Below, piece after piece: positions 20,120 through 29,176 of a stretch of DNA of 64,000 nucleotides. This DNA comes from JAHBWV01 sp964588385 (GTDB lineage Bacteria; Planctomycetota; Phycisphaerae; Phycisphaerales; UBA1924): assembly GCA_964588385.1 (NCBI GenBank), contig CAZPPG010000002.1, positions 58,941 to 122,940 on the forward strand, read 5' to 3'. The position numbers were made by a program, and so were the translations under genes. Each line of letters starts with the position of its first letter. The stretch's first letter is position 1. The notes below the pieces were generated by a model, which made no database searches, was not told the DNA's origin, and was given only the letters and a program-made list of their open reading frames with translations.

Positions 20120-20974
20120 TCAGGGCGTCGTGCCCAGGGAGACAGCCGGCGAGAGCGCGGGCGGCGTAGCGCTCCGGATTTGGACATGATCCAGCGTCCA
20201 CGCGATGAAATCGGGGGCCTTCGCCGCTCGGACAAACTCGTAGTAGCGTTCGCGATCGATAGAGTACTTACTCGTGCTCTGAGAGGTGTCCCAGCGGACG
20301 GGAAGAGCGGTCTGCGGATCAATATAGATCGTGTTCTTTACGGTGAGCTCACGACCCGTGTCGTCCATGGGAACTGTGACTGATTCGTGGAAGACGTCGC
20401 ACCGAACATCTCCGATGGTCTGGCTTTCGAGCTGCGCGCCGTGCAAAACGCGATTGTGCAACTTGGACACAAAGTCGATCTGCGGATCGAGCCACGATGT
20501 CATAAGCGTACCGAACTCGCACGCGGTATCCGGATCCAGGAGCATTGTGGACCCAACGCTTACGGCGCCCTCGACGACATCAAGTGTGTCGAACTCCACG
20601 ACCACGTTGCGGTACTCGAAGCCGTCCTCGGTGGGAACGAGAAGTGGGCGATACTCCTGCACACGATCGCCGTTGATTGCAAACGCGGCGATGAGGGTGT
20701 TGTCGCGGAACGCCTCGACACGCAGCTTGTCGGGGGTCATGTCGCTGCGGACCAGCAGTTCTTTGCCCTGGTGCAGGATGCGTGCGTTGACCTGGAGATA
20801 ACCGAAGGTGAGCAACGCATCGCTCACCTTGGTTGCGAGCGCGACGCGCTCGGGATCCGGCGTTCCCGGCGTCGGCGCCGATTCATGGAAGGACTCGTGC
20901 CATTCGGTGGCGTGAGACGACGGGGCGGCGTGACAGCCGCCGGCGAACGCCGCGAGAAGCGTGATTGCCAGCAT
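20120..20974 (-). CDS. Lipoprotein, LolA/DUF2092-like (paralogue 2)
   Basis: 284 aa. The start ATG 20974 follows GGGAGGTTCTCA, and the N-terminus MLAITLLAAFAGGCHA contains a lipobox (AGGC). Downstream it matches the neighbour almost block for block: LQVNARILHQGKELLVRSDM, DNTLIAAFAINGDRVQEY, SVGSTMLLDP, ALPVRWDTSQSTSK. One paralogue has a lipobox and the other a plain signal peptide, so they may sit in different envelope positions. Function unknown. It is probably co-transcribed with paralogue 1, 82 bases apart. Confidence 0.8.
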   Translation of the reverse strand: MLAITLLAAFAGGCHAAPSSHATEWHESFHESAPTPGTPDPERVALATKVSDALLTFGYLQVNARILHQGKELLVRSDMTPDKLRVEAFRDNTLIAAFAINGDRVQEYRPLLVPTEDGFEYRNVVVEFDTLDVVEGAVSVGSTMLLDPDTACEFGTLMTSWLDPQIDFVSKLHNRVLHGAQLESQTIGDVRCDVFHESVTVPMDDTGRELTVKNTIYIDPQTALPVRWDTSQSTSKYSIDRERYYEFVRAAKAPDFIAWTLDHVQIRSATPPALSPAVSLGTTP

Positions 20975-21351
20975 TGAGAACCTCCCAAGCGACGCAGGCG
21001 TCACTCGCCCGTATCGCATCCCCCTAGAAATAGTGGACTTTCGGTGACGTGTCGACCTGAATTGGTGGTGTGCATAACTTATTTGTGGAGAGTCGTGAGT
21101 TCAGCGCATCGAGGTAGGAAAGCGGCAGGGTCGTGGACAGGCCAGGTTCGTAAGTTTGGTGGCGGGGGTGGGTTTGTAGCGGTTGGAAGGGGTTGTCAGC
21201 CGGGGCAATGTGGGCGGGATGCGGGGTTCCGAGGGACCTCATGAAGCGGGAGGGTTGTGGGGCCGATGAGAGTTTGAGGACTCGGAGTCGTGCGCGCTTG
21301 GCCCTATGCAGGGTGAGCGCGCGTGAGCCGGACCGTCCGGAGGGAAGCCGC
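20975..21351. other. Divergent intergenic region upstream of the pilT-like gene
   Basis: No gene seen. A clearly AT-richer patch around 21060-21085 (GCATAACTTATTTG) stands out from the GC-rich surroundings and could hold the promoter for the PilT-like gene, whose ribosome site GGAGGGAAG is at 21339-21347. Confidence 0.5.
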
Positions 21352-22407
21352 GTGGACCTACACACGATTCTGAAGATGGCGTACGAGGCCGATGCGTCGG
21401 ACATTCACCTTGTCGCGGGGCATCCTCCGGTGATGCGTGTGCACCAGGTGATCACGCCGATGAAGCTGCCTGCGATCACGCCGGACGACGCGGAGCAGAT
21501 GCTGGACCAGATGACGCAGCCGGAGTCGCGGGCGACCTTCAACAAGCAGAAGGACTCGGACTTCTCGTACGAGGTGCCGAAGCTGGCTCGCTACCGCGTG
21601 AACGCGCACAGGCAGCGCGGCACGATCGGCATCGCGATGCGAATGATCAAGACAAAGGTCCCGCCCCTGGCGGCCCTTTCGCTGCCGGAGGTGATCGCGC
21701 GTCTGACGTACCTGCCGCGAGGGCTGGTGCTGGTGACGGGTGACACGGGCTCGGGCAAGTCGACGACGCTTGCGGCGATGATCCAGGCGATGAACGAGCG
21801 GTACCGCAAGCACATCATCACGCTTGAGGACCCGGTCGAGTACACCTTCCAGAGCGACAAGTGCCTGATCGAGCAGCGTGAGCTGAACCACGACATGCCG
21901 ACGTTCGCATCGGGCCTGAAGCACGCGCTGCGTCAGGACCCGGACATCGTGCTGGTCGGCGAAATGCGCGACCTAGAGACCACTGCTCTGGCGATCTCCG
22001 CGGCGGAGACGGGCCACCTGGTGCTCTCGACGCTGCACACGGTGAACGCATCGCAGACGGTGGAACGAATCATTGATATGTACCCGGGCGGACAGCAGAA
22101 CCAGATCCGCTCGATGCTGGCGAACACACTCCAGGCGGTGATCAGCCAGACACTGTTCAGCCGCATCGACAAGCCGGGCATGATCCCGGCGGTTGAGACG
22201 CTGCTGTGCACGCCGGCGGTGCGGAACCTGATCCGCGAGGCGCGGACGTTCGAGATTCCGAACGTGATCGAGACGAGCCGCTCGATCGGCATGTGTTCTC
22301 TGGACACGTCGATTGCGGAGTTGTACTTCAACGGGTTCATCAGCCGCGAGGACGCGATCGCGCAGTCGGCGTATCCAGACAAGCTGGAGCGTCAGTTGGT
22401 CGCATGA
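21352..22407 (+). CDS. pilT: PilT-family twitching/retraction ATPase
   Basis: 351 aa from GTG 21352, fixed by GGAGGGAAG just upstream. The start VDLHTILKMAYEADASDIHL matches PilT N-termini. Walker A is GDTGSGKST (residues 130-138), the Asp box ITLEDPVEY, Walker B DPDIVLVGEMRD (197-208), and the His box HLVLSTLHT. The PilT-specific AIRNLIRE element appears as AVRNLIREARTFEIP. The hexameric ATPase depolymerises type IV pili at the inner membrane. It opens a group of pilus/secretion-like genes reaching 28167; no PilB or major pilin is visible here, so the extension motor must be elsewhere. Confidence 0.95.
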   Translation: MDLHTILKMAYEADASDIHLVAGHPPVMRVHQVITPMKLPAITPDDAEQMLDQMTQPESRATFNKQKDSDFSYEVPKLARYRVNAHRQRGTIGIAMRMIKTKVPPLAALSLPEVIARLTYLPRGLVLVTGDTGSGKSTTLAAMIQAMNERYRKHIITLEDPVEYTFQSDKCLIEQRELNHDMPTFASGLKHALRQDPDIVLVGEMRDLETTALAISAAETGHLVLSTLHTVNASQTVERIIDMYPGGQQNQIRSMLANTLQAVISQTLFSRIDKPGMIPAVETLLCTPAVRNLIREARTFEIPNVIETSRSIGMCSLDTSIAELYFNGFISREDAIAQSAYPDKLERQLVA

Positions 22408-22411
22408 GCGT

Positions 22412-22563
22412 TGACAGAGTGACAGAGTGACAGAGTGAGAAAGTAACGCATTTGCAGGGAAAGAGGGCGCGTGATGAGGTGATGGACGCGACAACGAGGT
22501 GGTGCGGGGCGTTGAAGGCAGTTCCCGCTCCGACACTGCGTCACTCAGTCACTTCGTCACTTC
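22412..22563. repeat. Octamer tandem repeats with opposite-strand arms
   Basis: Three exact copies of TGACAGAG (22412-22435) begin 5 bases after the pilT stop codon. About 100 bases later, three octamers GTCACTCA, GTCACTTC, GTCACTTC (22540-22563) have the same period on the opposite strand. The arms are nearly complementary and could pair. The pilC-like gene begins at 22587. Confidence 0.8.
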
Positions 22564-22586
22564 TCCCGCCACTCCCCGAGGCATCC

Positions 22587-23813
22587 ATGGGCAACTATCG
22601 GTACCAGATCAGGAACGCGTCGGGTCAGGTTCAGGCGGGCGTGCTCGCGTCGGACTCGGCGGCGAGTGCGGCCGCTCTCCTGCGGAACCAGGGGTGCCAC
22701 ATCCTGTCGCTGACCGCGGTCGGCGCCGAGGAGACGGGGAGCGGCCTGGTCGCGAAGTTCAAGCAGTTGAACGGCGGCAAGCCCAATCAGAAGCACGTGC
22801 TGGACTTCACCACGCAGCTCGCGGTCATGATCCGAGCGGGCATCAACCTGCGCGCCGCGCTGGACGGCATTGCCGACCAGACAACCCACATCGGATTCAA
22901 GCGTGTCATCACCCAGTTGAAGAACGATGTCGAGGGCGGCAAGCAGTTCAGCGATGCGATCGCGCGCCACCCGAAGCTGTTCGGTCCGCTCTACGTGAAC
23001 ATGGTGAAGGCGTCGGAGATGGCGGGCTCGTTCAGCCAGATGCTGGACCGCATCGCGGGATACATCGGGCAGCAGATCGAGACGCGCAAGATGGTGGTCG
23101 GCGCATCGATCTACCCCGGCATCATCGGCGGCATGGCGACGACGGTGACGGTCTTCCTGCTGACGTTCGTGCTTCCCAAGTTCTATGGGATCTTCGAGGG
23201 CAAGGAAGAGGTCCTGCCCTGGGCCACGGTCTTCCTCATGAACCTCTCCAAGGGGATCGTGGCGTACTGGCCCTACATCCTCGGCGCGCTCATCGGCCTG
23301 GTGGTCCTCGGGTTCGTGTTTCTGCGGACAGAGATCGGGCGCTTCTGGCTGGATCGGACGAAGCTGACGGTGCCGGTGGTGAAGGGGATGTTCCGGTCGC
23401 TGTACATCAGCCGCTCGCTGCAGACGATGGGCCAGCTGATCAACGCGGGCGTTCCCATGCTGGACACGCTGGCGATCACCGGCGACATCGCGGGCAACAT
23501 GATGTACAAGGGCATGTGGCGCCGCGTTCACACGAGCGTGAAGCAGGGTAAGAAGATCACGGCGCCGCTGCAGAAGGACGCTCTCCTGCCCAAGGCGGTC
23601 GTGCAGATGCTGGCGGCGGGCGAGGAGTCCGGTAAGCTCGGCGAGGTGCTCGACGAGATCTCGGTCTATTACGCCAAGCAGTTGAAGGACCAGATCAAGA
23701 CCGTCACCTCACTTATCGAGCCCGTCATGATCCTTGTGATGGGTGCAGTCGTCGGCTTCATCGCGATGGCCATCATCCTCCCCATCTTCAAGATGAGCCA
23801 GATCGTCAAGTGA
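22587..23813 (+). CDS. Type IV pilus / type II secretion inner-membrane platform protein (PilC/GspF family)
   Basis: 408 aa from ATG 22587 (CGAGG upstream). Two GspF domains are visible, each with conserved blocks: LDFTTQLAVMIRAGINLRAA with VEGGKQFSDAIARHPKLF, and FRSLYISRSLQTMGQLINAG with TAPL-type LQKDALLPKAVVQMLAAGEE and GKLGEVLDEISVYY. Three membrane helices lie around residues 175-200, 225-250 and 380-405. The N-terminal part (NYRYQIRNASGQVQAGVL) is the usual soluble cap. Together with PilT it would form the inner-membrane core of a pilus or pseudopilus machine. Confidence 0.93.
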   Translation: MGNYRYQIRNASGQVQAGVLASDSAASAAALLRNQGCHILSLTAVGAEETGSGLVAKFKQLNGGKPNQKHVLDFTTQLAVMIRAGINLRAALDGIADQTTHIGFKRVITQLKNDVEGGKQFSDAIARHPKLFGPLYVNMVKASEMAGSFSQMLDRIAGYIGQQIETRKMVVGASIYPGIIGGMATTVTVFLLTFVLPKFYGIFEGKEEVLPWATVFLMNLSKGIVAYWPYILGALIGLVVLGFVFLRTEIGRFWLDRTKLTVPVVKGMFRSLYISRSLQTMGQLINAGVPMLDTLAITGDIAGNMMYKGMWRRVHTSVKQGKKITAPLQKDALLPKAVVQMLAAGEESGKLGEVLDEISVYYAKQLKDQIKTVTSLIEPVMILVMGAVVGFIAMAIILPIFKMSQIVK

Positions 23814-23870
23814 CCGAAGAAGGCTCTGCGGGTGCGATCTCGGCGCAGGTCCGGGAACGAAGGAGTGAGC

Positions 23871-24569
23871 ATGGACCTTCCGTTGGGCAACCGGGTAAGG
23901 ACCGGCAGCGGTCGGGCAAGGCGAGCGGAGAGCCGCTCCGGAACGGGAGCGGGCTTCACGCTCATCGAAACCGCGATGGCGACCGTCATCATTGGCGTGG
24001 GCGTCGTGGCGATGGTGGACGCACAGGAGGCGTTCACGCGGAGCACGCTCTGGTCCAGCCACGCGACAACCGGAACATTCCTTGCCAACGAGATCCGCGA
24101 GATGGCGCGGCACATGTCGCGCCACGACCCCGTGACCGGCCTGTGGCTCGAGGGCGAGACGCTCAACGGCTGGGGGCCCGAGTCCGGTGAGGTCTCCGTC
24201 GACGGGTTCGACGACCTGGACGACCTTGACGGACTGGTGTTCGGCGAGGGCGGAGACTTCGCGGGCCCGATCAACGCCTATGGCGAGGTCATCCCGGAGA
24301 TCGGGATCGACGGCCAGCCCGTGCTTGATGAGGAGGGCAACGCCGCTCCCATGTTCGGATGGACACAGGAGATTCTCGTCGAGAAGGTCTCACCGTTTGA
24401 CTACGCGACCACGCTCGTGGGGGGCTTCTTTGAAGCGCCTTCGGGAGACTGGGCGGGGCGAGCGGTGGACGGATACCCGCTGCGGGTGACGGTGATCGTG
24501 CGGTACCAGTCCGCGATCGCGATGGAGCCGATCGAGGTCGCACGCGTCTCCTGGGTGACGCCGGAGTGA
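23871..24569 (+). CDS. Prepilin-like protein (PilV/GspI type)
   Basis: 232 aa from ATG 23871 (GAAGGAG upstream). A basic 28-residue leader ends in G28, followed by FTLIETAMATVIIGVGVVAM, a class III prepilin peptidase site with Glu at +5 and a hydrophobic helix. The remaining 180 residues are an acidic domain with an Asp-rich run (FDDLDDLDG). It is processed by a prepilin peptidase and incorporated as a minor pilin or pseudopilin. It is followed by the PilX-like gene; the stop TGA overlaps a possible GTG start at 24566. Confidence 0.85.
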   Translation: MDLPLGNRVRTGSGRARRAESRSGTGAGFTLIETAMATVIIGVGVVAMVDAQEAFTRSTLWSSHATTGTFLANEIREMARHMSRHDPVTGLWLEGETLNGWGPESGEVSVDGFDDLDDLDGLVFGEGGDFAGPINAYGEVIPEIGIDGQPVLDEEGNAAPMFGWTQEILVEKVSPFDYATTLVGGFFEAPSGDWAGRAVDGYPLRVTVIVRYQSAIAMEPIEVARVSWVTPE

Positions 24570-24634
24570 GCGGTCCGCGTCAGGGATGCGGTCGCGATGC
24601 GGCAAGGGGCGAGGCAGAGTTCAGGGGTGACAGG

Positions 24635-27556
24635 ATGCAACGCATGAGTCGTCAACGTCGTCGGGCACTTGGTCGGCTTCGGGCTGCGCGGGTCCGGAAG
24701 GACCGGCGCGCCGTTGCGTCCGTGCTGGCGATGATGCTGCTGGTGCTCTTTGGCTCGCTGGTGACGGCGATGGCCATCTCAAGCAAGGGAAACATCCGAA
24801 CCGCGGACACGCAGTTGCACGTGATGCGGGCCCTGGGAGCCGCGGAGACCGGGCTGGCCGTCGCGGAGCAGCGACTGATGGAGGCCGCCTCGCGCTTCGT
24901 AGTCTCGCGCGGCGCGATTGATGCGGAGGCTGGCTGGGATCTCTGGACCGGCGACCTTGGATCTCTGGGCACGGTCGAGATCCTGGATCCGCCCAGCGGA
25001 TTCGTCGAGGTCGCCGAGCCCGACGGACTGGCCGAAGCGGTCGCGAGCAGGCACGCGGCGGATGTCGGCATCGTCGTGCTGGATGGGCTGGAGGCCCCGG
25101 TCATCGGCTCGGCCGCTGCGGGCGCGGACCTTGGGGTGTATCGCGAGGATTACTGGGTCTACACACCGCTGGTGGGGCTTGAGAGCCGTCCGGAGGGCGA
25201 GAATCCCGTGTCGTTCCAGATCGTGTACGCGCCCCTGCAGGACGGTGCGACCATCCGCGCGATCGTGACGGGATACGACTTTGACAACAGCAGGCAGGGG
25301 CGTCCGGTGACGCGGACGATCAGCCGCGACTTCACGATGGCCAAGCGGATCGAGCACGCGATCGTGAGCAACAGCCGCATCATGATCGGCCGGAACGTGC
25401 ACATTGAGGGTGATCTTGGTGCGCGGTTCACGGGTGTGGAGCACGAGAACGGCCATCCGATCGTGACCCGGTCGGACTTCTACGGCCTGGCCTCCGGACT
25501 CGATACGAAGCTCGAGGCGTTCTACGCGGGGGTGGCGCAGTACGACGTGGACGGCGACAACCGTCTGCGCGTCGGGCACCCCACCGAAGGCATGGGCGTT
25601 CCGGAAGATGAAGATGCCGACGGGGACACCGAGCCCGATGGAAGCTACCTGGACGCAACGGGCGACGGATACATCGACGAGTTCGACATCTTCATCCGGC
25701 ACTTTGACTCGGACGGCGATGGGCGCGTGACGCTGTCCTCAGCGCTGACCGTCGGGACGCCGGCCGAAGGATCAGAGCCTGAGTTCGTCGGGCCGAGCGG
25801 CGAGCCGATCAACGACGACCTGGGTCTGCTGATCGACATGTCCAACCCTGACCGGAACAAGAACGGCGTCTATGGGTTTGTGGACGAGAACGGCAACGGC
25901 GTGTGGGACCCGGACTTTGAGGCGCTCCTCGACTTTGACGCGGTGCGCACGGTGTATCGCGATCAGGTGCTGGGCTACCGGGACGGCTTCATCGACAAGC
26001 TCGACCGGTACACGAAGATCAAGGGACGCATGGCGTTCAAGGTCAGCTCCGATGCGTGGACCGCGAACCAGGGGAGCTGGAAGAATCATCTTGAGGGCAG
26101 CGTGAACGCGGGCGATCGCTCGCCCGTTCAGTTCTCCATGAGCGACACGGAGCTGCCCGGAATCACGACCTCAAGCTTCACGGACACCGAGTCGGCGCTG
26201 CGCTCGGCGGCGAATGGCGAGTCCTTCGCGCAGCAGGTGGCCGACAACCTTGGCGTGTCGGTCGATGCGCTCCCGTCGTACACAGAGTCCGGTGCTTCGG
26301 GCACGCCCCGGTATTACCGCGTCGACCCCGATGCGGACGGGGACGGGCGTCCGGACAACTGGGCGTCGGCTCACTTTGAGCAGGTCCCCTTCAACAGCCC
26401 CTCCTACAGCGACTGGTACTACCGCCCGGTGTACGAGAACATGATCTTCAAGGATGTGGTGATCCCCAAGGGGACCAATGCCCTCTTCAGGAACTGCACA
26501 TTCGCCGGCGTGACGTACGTGAGAACGCACACGTCCAACACGCACACCAACTGGACGCTGTACGGCAAGATGGTGATGGACAACGCCTCGGGCCGTCCCA
26601 AGCCGGACCGGGCGCGATCGATCTATGGCGACGACGAGGACGAGGAGGACGGCGAGGATGCCCCGGACATGCTGCCCGGCTCGGCGATTCCGCCCAACCA
26701 GTGGGTGCTGCTGGCCGACGAGCCGCTGGACAAGGCCGACTTGTTGCAGAGCCAGGTCGGCACCGTGAGCGCGTCGAGTTACGAGCAGCTTCCTGATCCC
26801 CTCGTGATCGACGGCAAGCGCGTGACGGACACGCGCGAGCACTCCAACAACCTGCGCTTCCATGACTGCACGTTCGTCGGCTCGATCGTGAGCGACACGC
26901 CCGGTGAGTACACGCAGGTGCGGAACAAGCTCCAGTTCACCGGGGCGACTCGGTTCCTGACGCAGCATCCGGAGTATCCGGACGACGCGCAGTACAACCC
27001 CGAAGTCTCGGATCTCGGCGAGATCGTCAAGAGCAGCATGATGCTGCCGAACTACTCGGTGGACATCGGCAACTTCAACAGCCCGCCCACCCAGAACGTG
27101 CAGTTGCAGGGCGCGGTGATCGCGGGCGTGCTCGACGTCCGTGGAACGGCCACCATCGACGGTGCGCTGGTGTTGACCTTCGCGCCGACGCTCGGTGAGG
27201 GGCCGATGGTGGACTCGCTCGGCAACCCGGTGGGCAATCCGGCCGGCTTCAACGCCACGCTCGGTTACTTCGGCCCCGACGACGGCGACAGCGAGTCGCT
27301 GGATCCGGCGACGCTGCCGGAGCACGACGGCGTCAAGATCGTCGGCTGGGACCTTGATGGCGACGGTATCGCGGACCTAGGGCCGACGGACACGCCGACC
27401 GAGGAGGAGATCGAGAATGGTGCGGCGCCGGTTCCCTTCCACGGGCTCGGGCGTGTGCAGCTTCGGTTCGATCCTGACATGACGCTGCCGGACGGGATCA
27501 TGCTCCCGATGCAGTTCAGGCCGAGCATCGGCACCTATCGGGAGGGCAAGCGATGA
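24635..27556 (+). CDS. Large PilX-like surface protein with EF-hand-like Ca-binding loops
   Basis: About 973 aa. The N-terminus resembles PilX-type proteins: a basic stretch, then a hydrophobic helix (AVASVLAMMLLVLFGSLVTA) and the amphipathic AAETGLAVAEQRLMEAA segment. The body contains Asp-rich calcium-loop motifs: DATGDGYIDEFD (near residue 340), DSDGDGRVTLSS (near 358), DRNKNGVYGFVDENGNG, DPDADGDGRPDN and DLDGDGIADLG. The rest is beta-rich and unrecognised. It probably caps or decorates a pilus or pseudopilus tip outside the cell. The start is uncertain: ATG 24635 is chosen, but GTG 24566 would overlap the previous stop. Confidence 0.78.
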   Translation: MQRMSRQRRRALGRLRAARVRKDRRAVASVLAMMLLVLFGSLVTAMAISSKGNIRTADTQLHVMRALGAAETGLAVAEQRLMEAASRFVVSRGAIDAEAGWDLWTGDLGSLGTVEILDPPSGFVEVAEPDGLAEAVASRHAADVGIVVLDGLEAPVIGSAAAGADLGVYREDYWVYTPLVGLESRPEGENPVSFQIVYAPLQDGATIRAIVTGYDFDNSRQGRPVTRTISRDFTMAKRIEHAIVSNSRIMIGRNVHIEGDLGARFTGVEHENGHPIVTRSDFYGLASGLDTKLEAFYAGVAQYDVDGDNRLRVGHPTEGMGVPEDEDADGDTEPDGSYLDATGDGYIDEFDIFIRHFDSDGDGRVTLSSALTVGTPAEGSEPEFVGPSGEPINDDLGLLIDMSNPDRNKNGVYGFVDENGNGVWDPDFEALLDFDAVRTVYRDQVLGYRDGFIDKLDRYTKIKGRMAFKVSSDAWTANQGSWKNHLEGSVNAGDRSPVQFSMSDTELPGITTSSFTDTESALRSAANGESFAQQVADNLGVSVDALPSYTESGASGTPRYYRVDPDADGDGRPDNWASAHFEQVPFNSPSYSDWYYRPVYENMIFKDVVIPKGTNALFRNCTFAGVTYVRTHTSNTHTNWTLYGKMVMDNASGRPKPDRARSIYGDDEDEEDGEDAPDMLPGSAIPPNQWVLLADEPLDKADLLQSQVGTVSASSYEQLPDPLVIDGKRVTDTREHSNNLRFHDCTFVGSIVSDTPGEYTQVRNKLQFTGATRFLTQHPEYPDDAQYNPEVSDLGEIVKSSMMLPNYSVDIGNFNSPPTQNVQLQGAVIAGVLDVRGTATIDGALVLTFAPTLGEGPMVDSLGNPVGNPAGFNATLGYFGPDDGDSESLDPATLPEHDGVKIVGWDLDGDGIADLGPTDTPTEEEIENGAAPVPFHGLGRVQLRFDPDMTLPDGIMLPMQFRPSIGTYREGKR

Positions 27557-28167
27557 GACCGACCACGCACCGCCGGTCACGGGCCGGATTCAGTCTCGTC
27601 GAGATGCTGGTTGCGCTGACGATCTCCGCGACGCTGCTGGCAGCGACCTTCTCCGCGCTTGACGCTTCATTCAAGAGCTACAAACGCACGACGGAGTCCG
27701 CATCGACGCACGTGGTGACCCGGATCGTGATGCACCGCATCATGACGATGATCCGCACCGGCGAGGCGGGGACGTTCGGCCCCTTCCCCGACAACCCCAT
27801 CGAGCTACCCGAGATCACAACCAACAACATCGAGTTCACCGTGAACGGCCGCGATGAGGGCGAGCAGCAGATTGTAAGACTCGAGCGCCGCGACGTGGCG
27901 GAGGGCTCGGAGGACGGCCCCTATGAACTCTGGCTCGTGCTCACGACGCTGGTGGATGGGGTGGCGACGGACTCGCAGGAGCGCCCGCTCCTGGTCGGCG
28001 TCGTGGATGCCGTCTTCACGCTTGAGTACGACGTGGGACCAACCCTGTTGCGAGCGACCGTGGACCTGACCGTGCTGCCGAACGACCTCCAGGATGCCGC
28101 GATCGGCGCGAACCTTGACACGCCCTCGATTCGCATGGTGGCCAGCGCCAGCCCGAGGAACGAGTGA
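27553..28167 (+). CDS. Prepilin-like protein (PulJ/GspJ type)
   Basis: 204 aa. ATG 27553 overlaps the previous stop (ATGA), so translation is coupled. The prepilin site is G12-FSLVE with Glu at +5, then LVALTISATLLAATFSALDASF. The rest is a GspJ-like globular domain (FTVNGRDEGEQQIVRLERRD, LLRATVDLTVLPNDLQD). As the last gene of the group it would form part of the pseudopilus tip with the GspI-like and PilX-like proteins. Confidence 0.85.
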   Translation: MRPTTHRRSRAGFSLVEMLVALTISATLLAATFSALDASFKSYKRTTESASTHVVTRIVMHRIMTMIRTGEAGTFGPFPDNPIELPEITTNNIEFTVNGRDEGEQQIVRLERRDVAEGSEDGPYELWLVLTTLVDGVATDSQERPLLVGVVDAVFTLEYDVGPTLLRATVDLTVLPNDLQDAAIGANLDTPSIRMVASASPRNE

Positions 28168-28170
28168 GCA

Positions 28171-28237
28171 GTGACACAGTGACACAGTGACACAGTGACA
28201 CAGGAAGAGCATGACGGCTCCGTCACTCCGTCACTTT
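28171..28237. repeat. Octamer tandem repeats with opposite-strand arms
   Basis: Four exact copies of GTGACACA (28171-28202) start 3 bases after the GspJ-like stop codon. They are followed at 28222-28237 by GTCACTCC and GTCACTTT on the opposite strand sense. The arrangement copies that at 22412-22563 and could fold as a hairpin between two convergent genes. Confidence 0.8.
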
Positions 28238-28242
28238 CGCGA

Positions 28243-29166
28243 TCAGAGTTCGGCGAGGGTTGCGGGCAGTTGAGCGGCGAGTTCCGAAGCGAGCATGCCG
28301 CTGCTCGCCCTGTTTTTCTCCGCCCAGCGTTCGGCGGCGCGAGCGTGAGCAAAAACGGCCAGCCGCACCGCATCGAGCAGCGAGAGGCCCGCGGCAGAGC
28401 GACCCGGCACGGGGGCGAGCCGGACGTGCTGCGCGATCAGACCCGCAATCACACCGGACAGCACGTCGCCCGTGCCGCCCGTGGCAAGCGCGGGGTGGCC
28501 GGCGGGACAGATCCAGGTGTCGAGCCCGTTGGTGACCACCGTGCCCGCGCCCTTCAGAACAATGATCACGCCGAGCTTCTGGGCCATCTGCTCCGCGGCG
28601 GCAGGACGAGAAGCGTCCGAGGTCGGATCCGCGGAGACGCGGAGCGCGGCGGCCAGCCGACGGAACTCGCCGGGGTGCGGCGTCAGAACAGCCGGTGCGC
28701 GCAGGTCCAGGTGAAGGTCTGGTACTGTGGCCAGAGCGTTGAGTGCATCGGCGTCGACGACGACCGGAACATCCTGCTGCTGGAGTGTGCGCAGCGTGAG
28801 GTTCGCTGCCGCGGGGTCTCTGCCCATGCCGGGCCCGATGACCAGACAGTCGGAGCCCTCCGCCGCGGTGTCGATCACGGCGCAGCAGTCGGAGGGAATG
28901 AGCCGTCCGAGATCCGTGGTCGGCAGGATGGTGCACGTGGCCGAGGGGCAGACCGTGAGCGCGGCGCCGGCGATGGCGCGGGGAACGATGAGATTCACCA
29001 GGCCCGCGCCGGCTCGGAGCGCACCCAGGGCCGCGAGCGCGGGCGCGCCGGCCATGACTCGGTCAGCCGTGGCGCACCCGCCGATGACGGCGACCGTGCC
29101 AAAGGTGCCCTTGTGTCCCTTGGGGTCGCGTGACGGGAGCTTGGCGAGCGTGTAGGAGTTGGACAT
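28243..29166 (-). CDS. nnrD: ADP-dependent (S)-NAD(P)H-hydrate dehydratase (YjeF C-terminal/NnrD type)
   Basis: 307 aa. It repairs NADHX and NADPHX, damaged forms of nicotinamide cofactors, using ADP or ATP. The family blocks are present: GTFGTVAVIGGCA, MAGAPALAALGALRAGAGLV, CLVIGPGMG, VVDADALN, LTPHPGEFRRL and the ribokinase-like anion hole ATGGTGDVLSG. There is no N-terminal epimerase (NnrE) domain, so the epimerase must be separate. It is cytoplasmic. The upstream transglutaminase gene ends 10 bases before the start, so both are probably co-transcribed. Confidence 0.92.
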   Translation of the reverse strand: MSNSYTLAKLPSRDPKGHKGTFGTVAVIGGCATADRVMAGAPALAALGALRAGAGLVNLIVPRAIAGAALTVCPSATCTILPTTDLGRLIPSDCCAVIDTAAEGSDCLVIGPGMGRDPAAANLTLRTLQQQDVPVVVDADALNALATVPDLHLDLRAPAVLTPHPGEFRRLAAALRVSADPTSDASRPAAAEQMAQKLGVIIVLKGAGTVVTNGLDTWICPAGHPALATGGTGDVLSGVIAGLIAQHVRLAPVPGRSAAGLSLLDAVRLAVFAHARAAERWAEKNRASSGMLASELAAQLPATLAEL

Positions 29167-29176
29167 GGCGAGGAGT

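Noticed and set aside
22412..22435. Short tandem repeats considered as a CRISPR array
   Set aside because: Period is only 8 bases with no spacers, and no cas genes are in the window.
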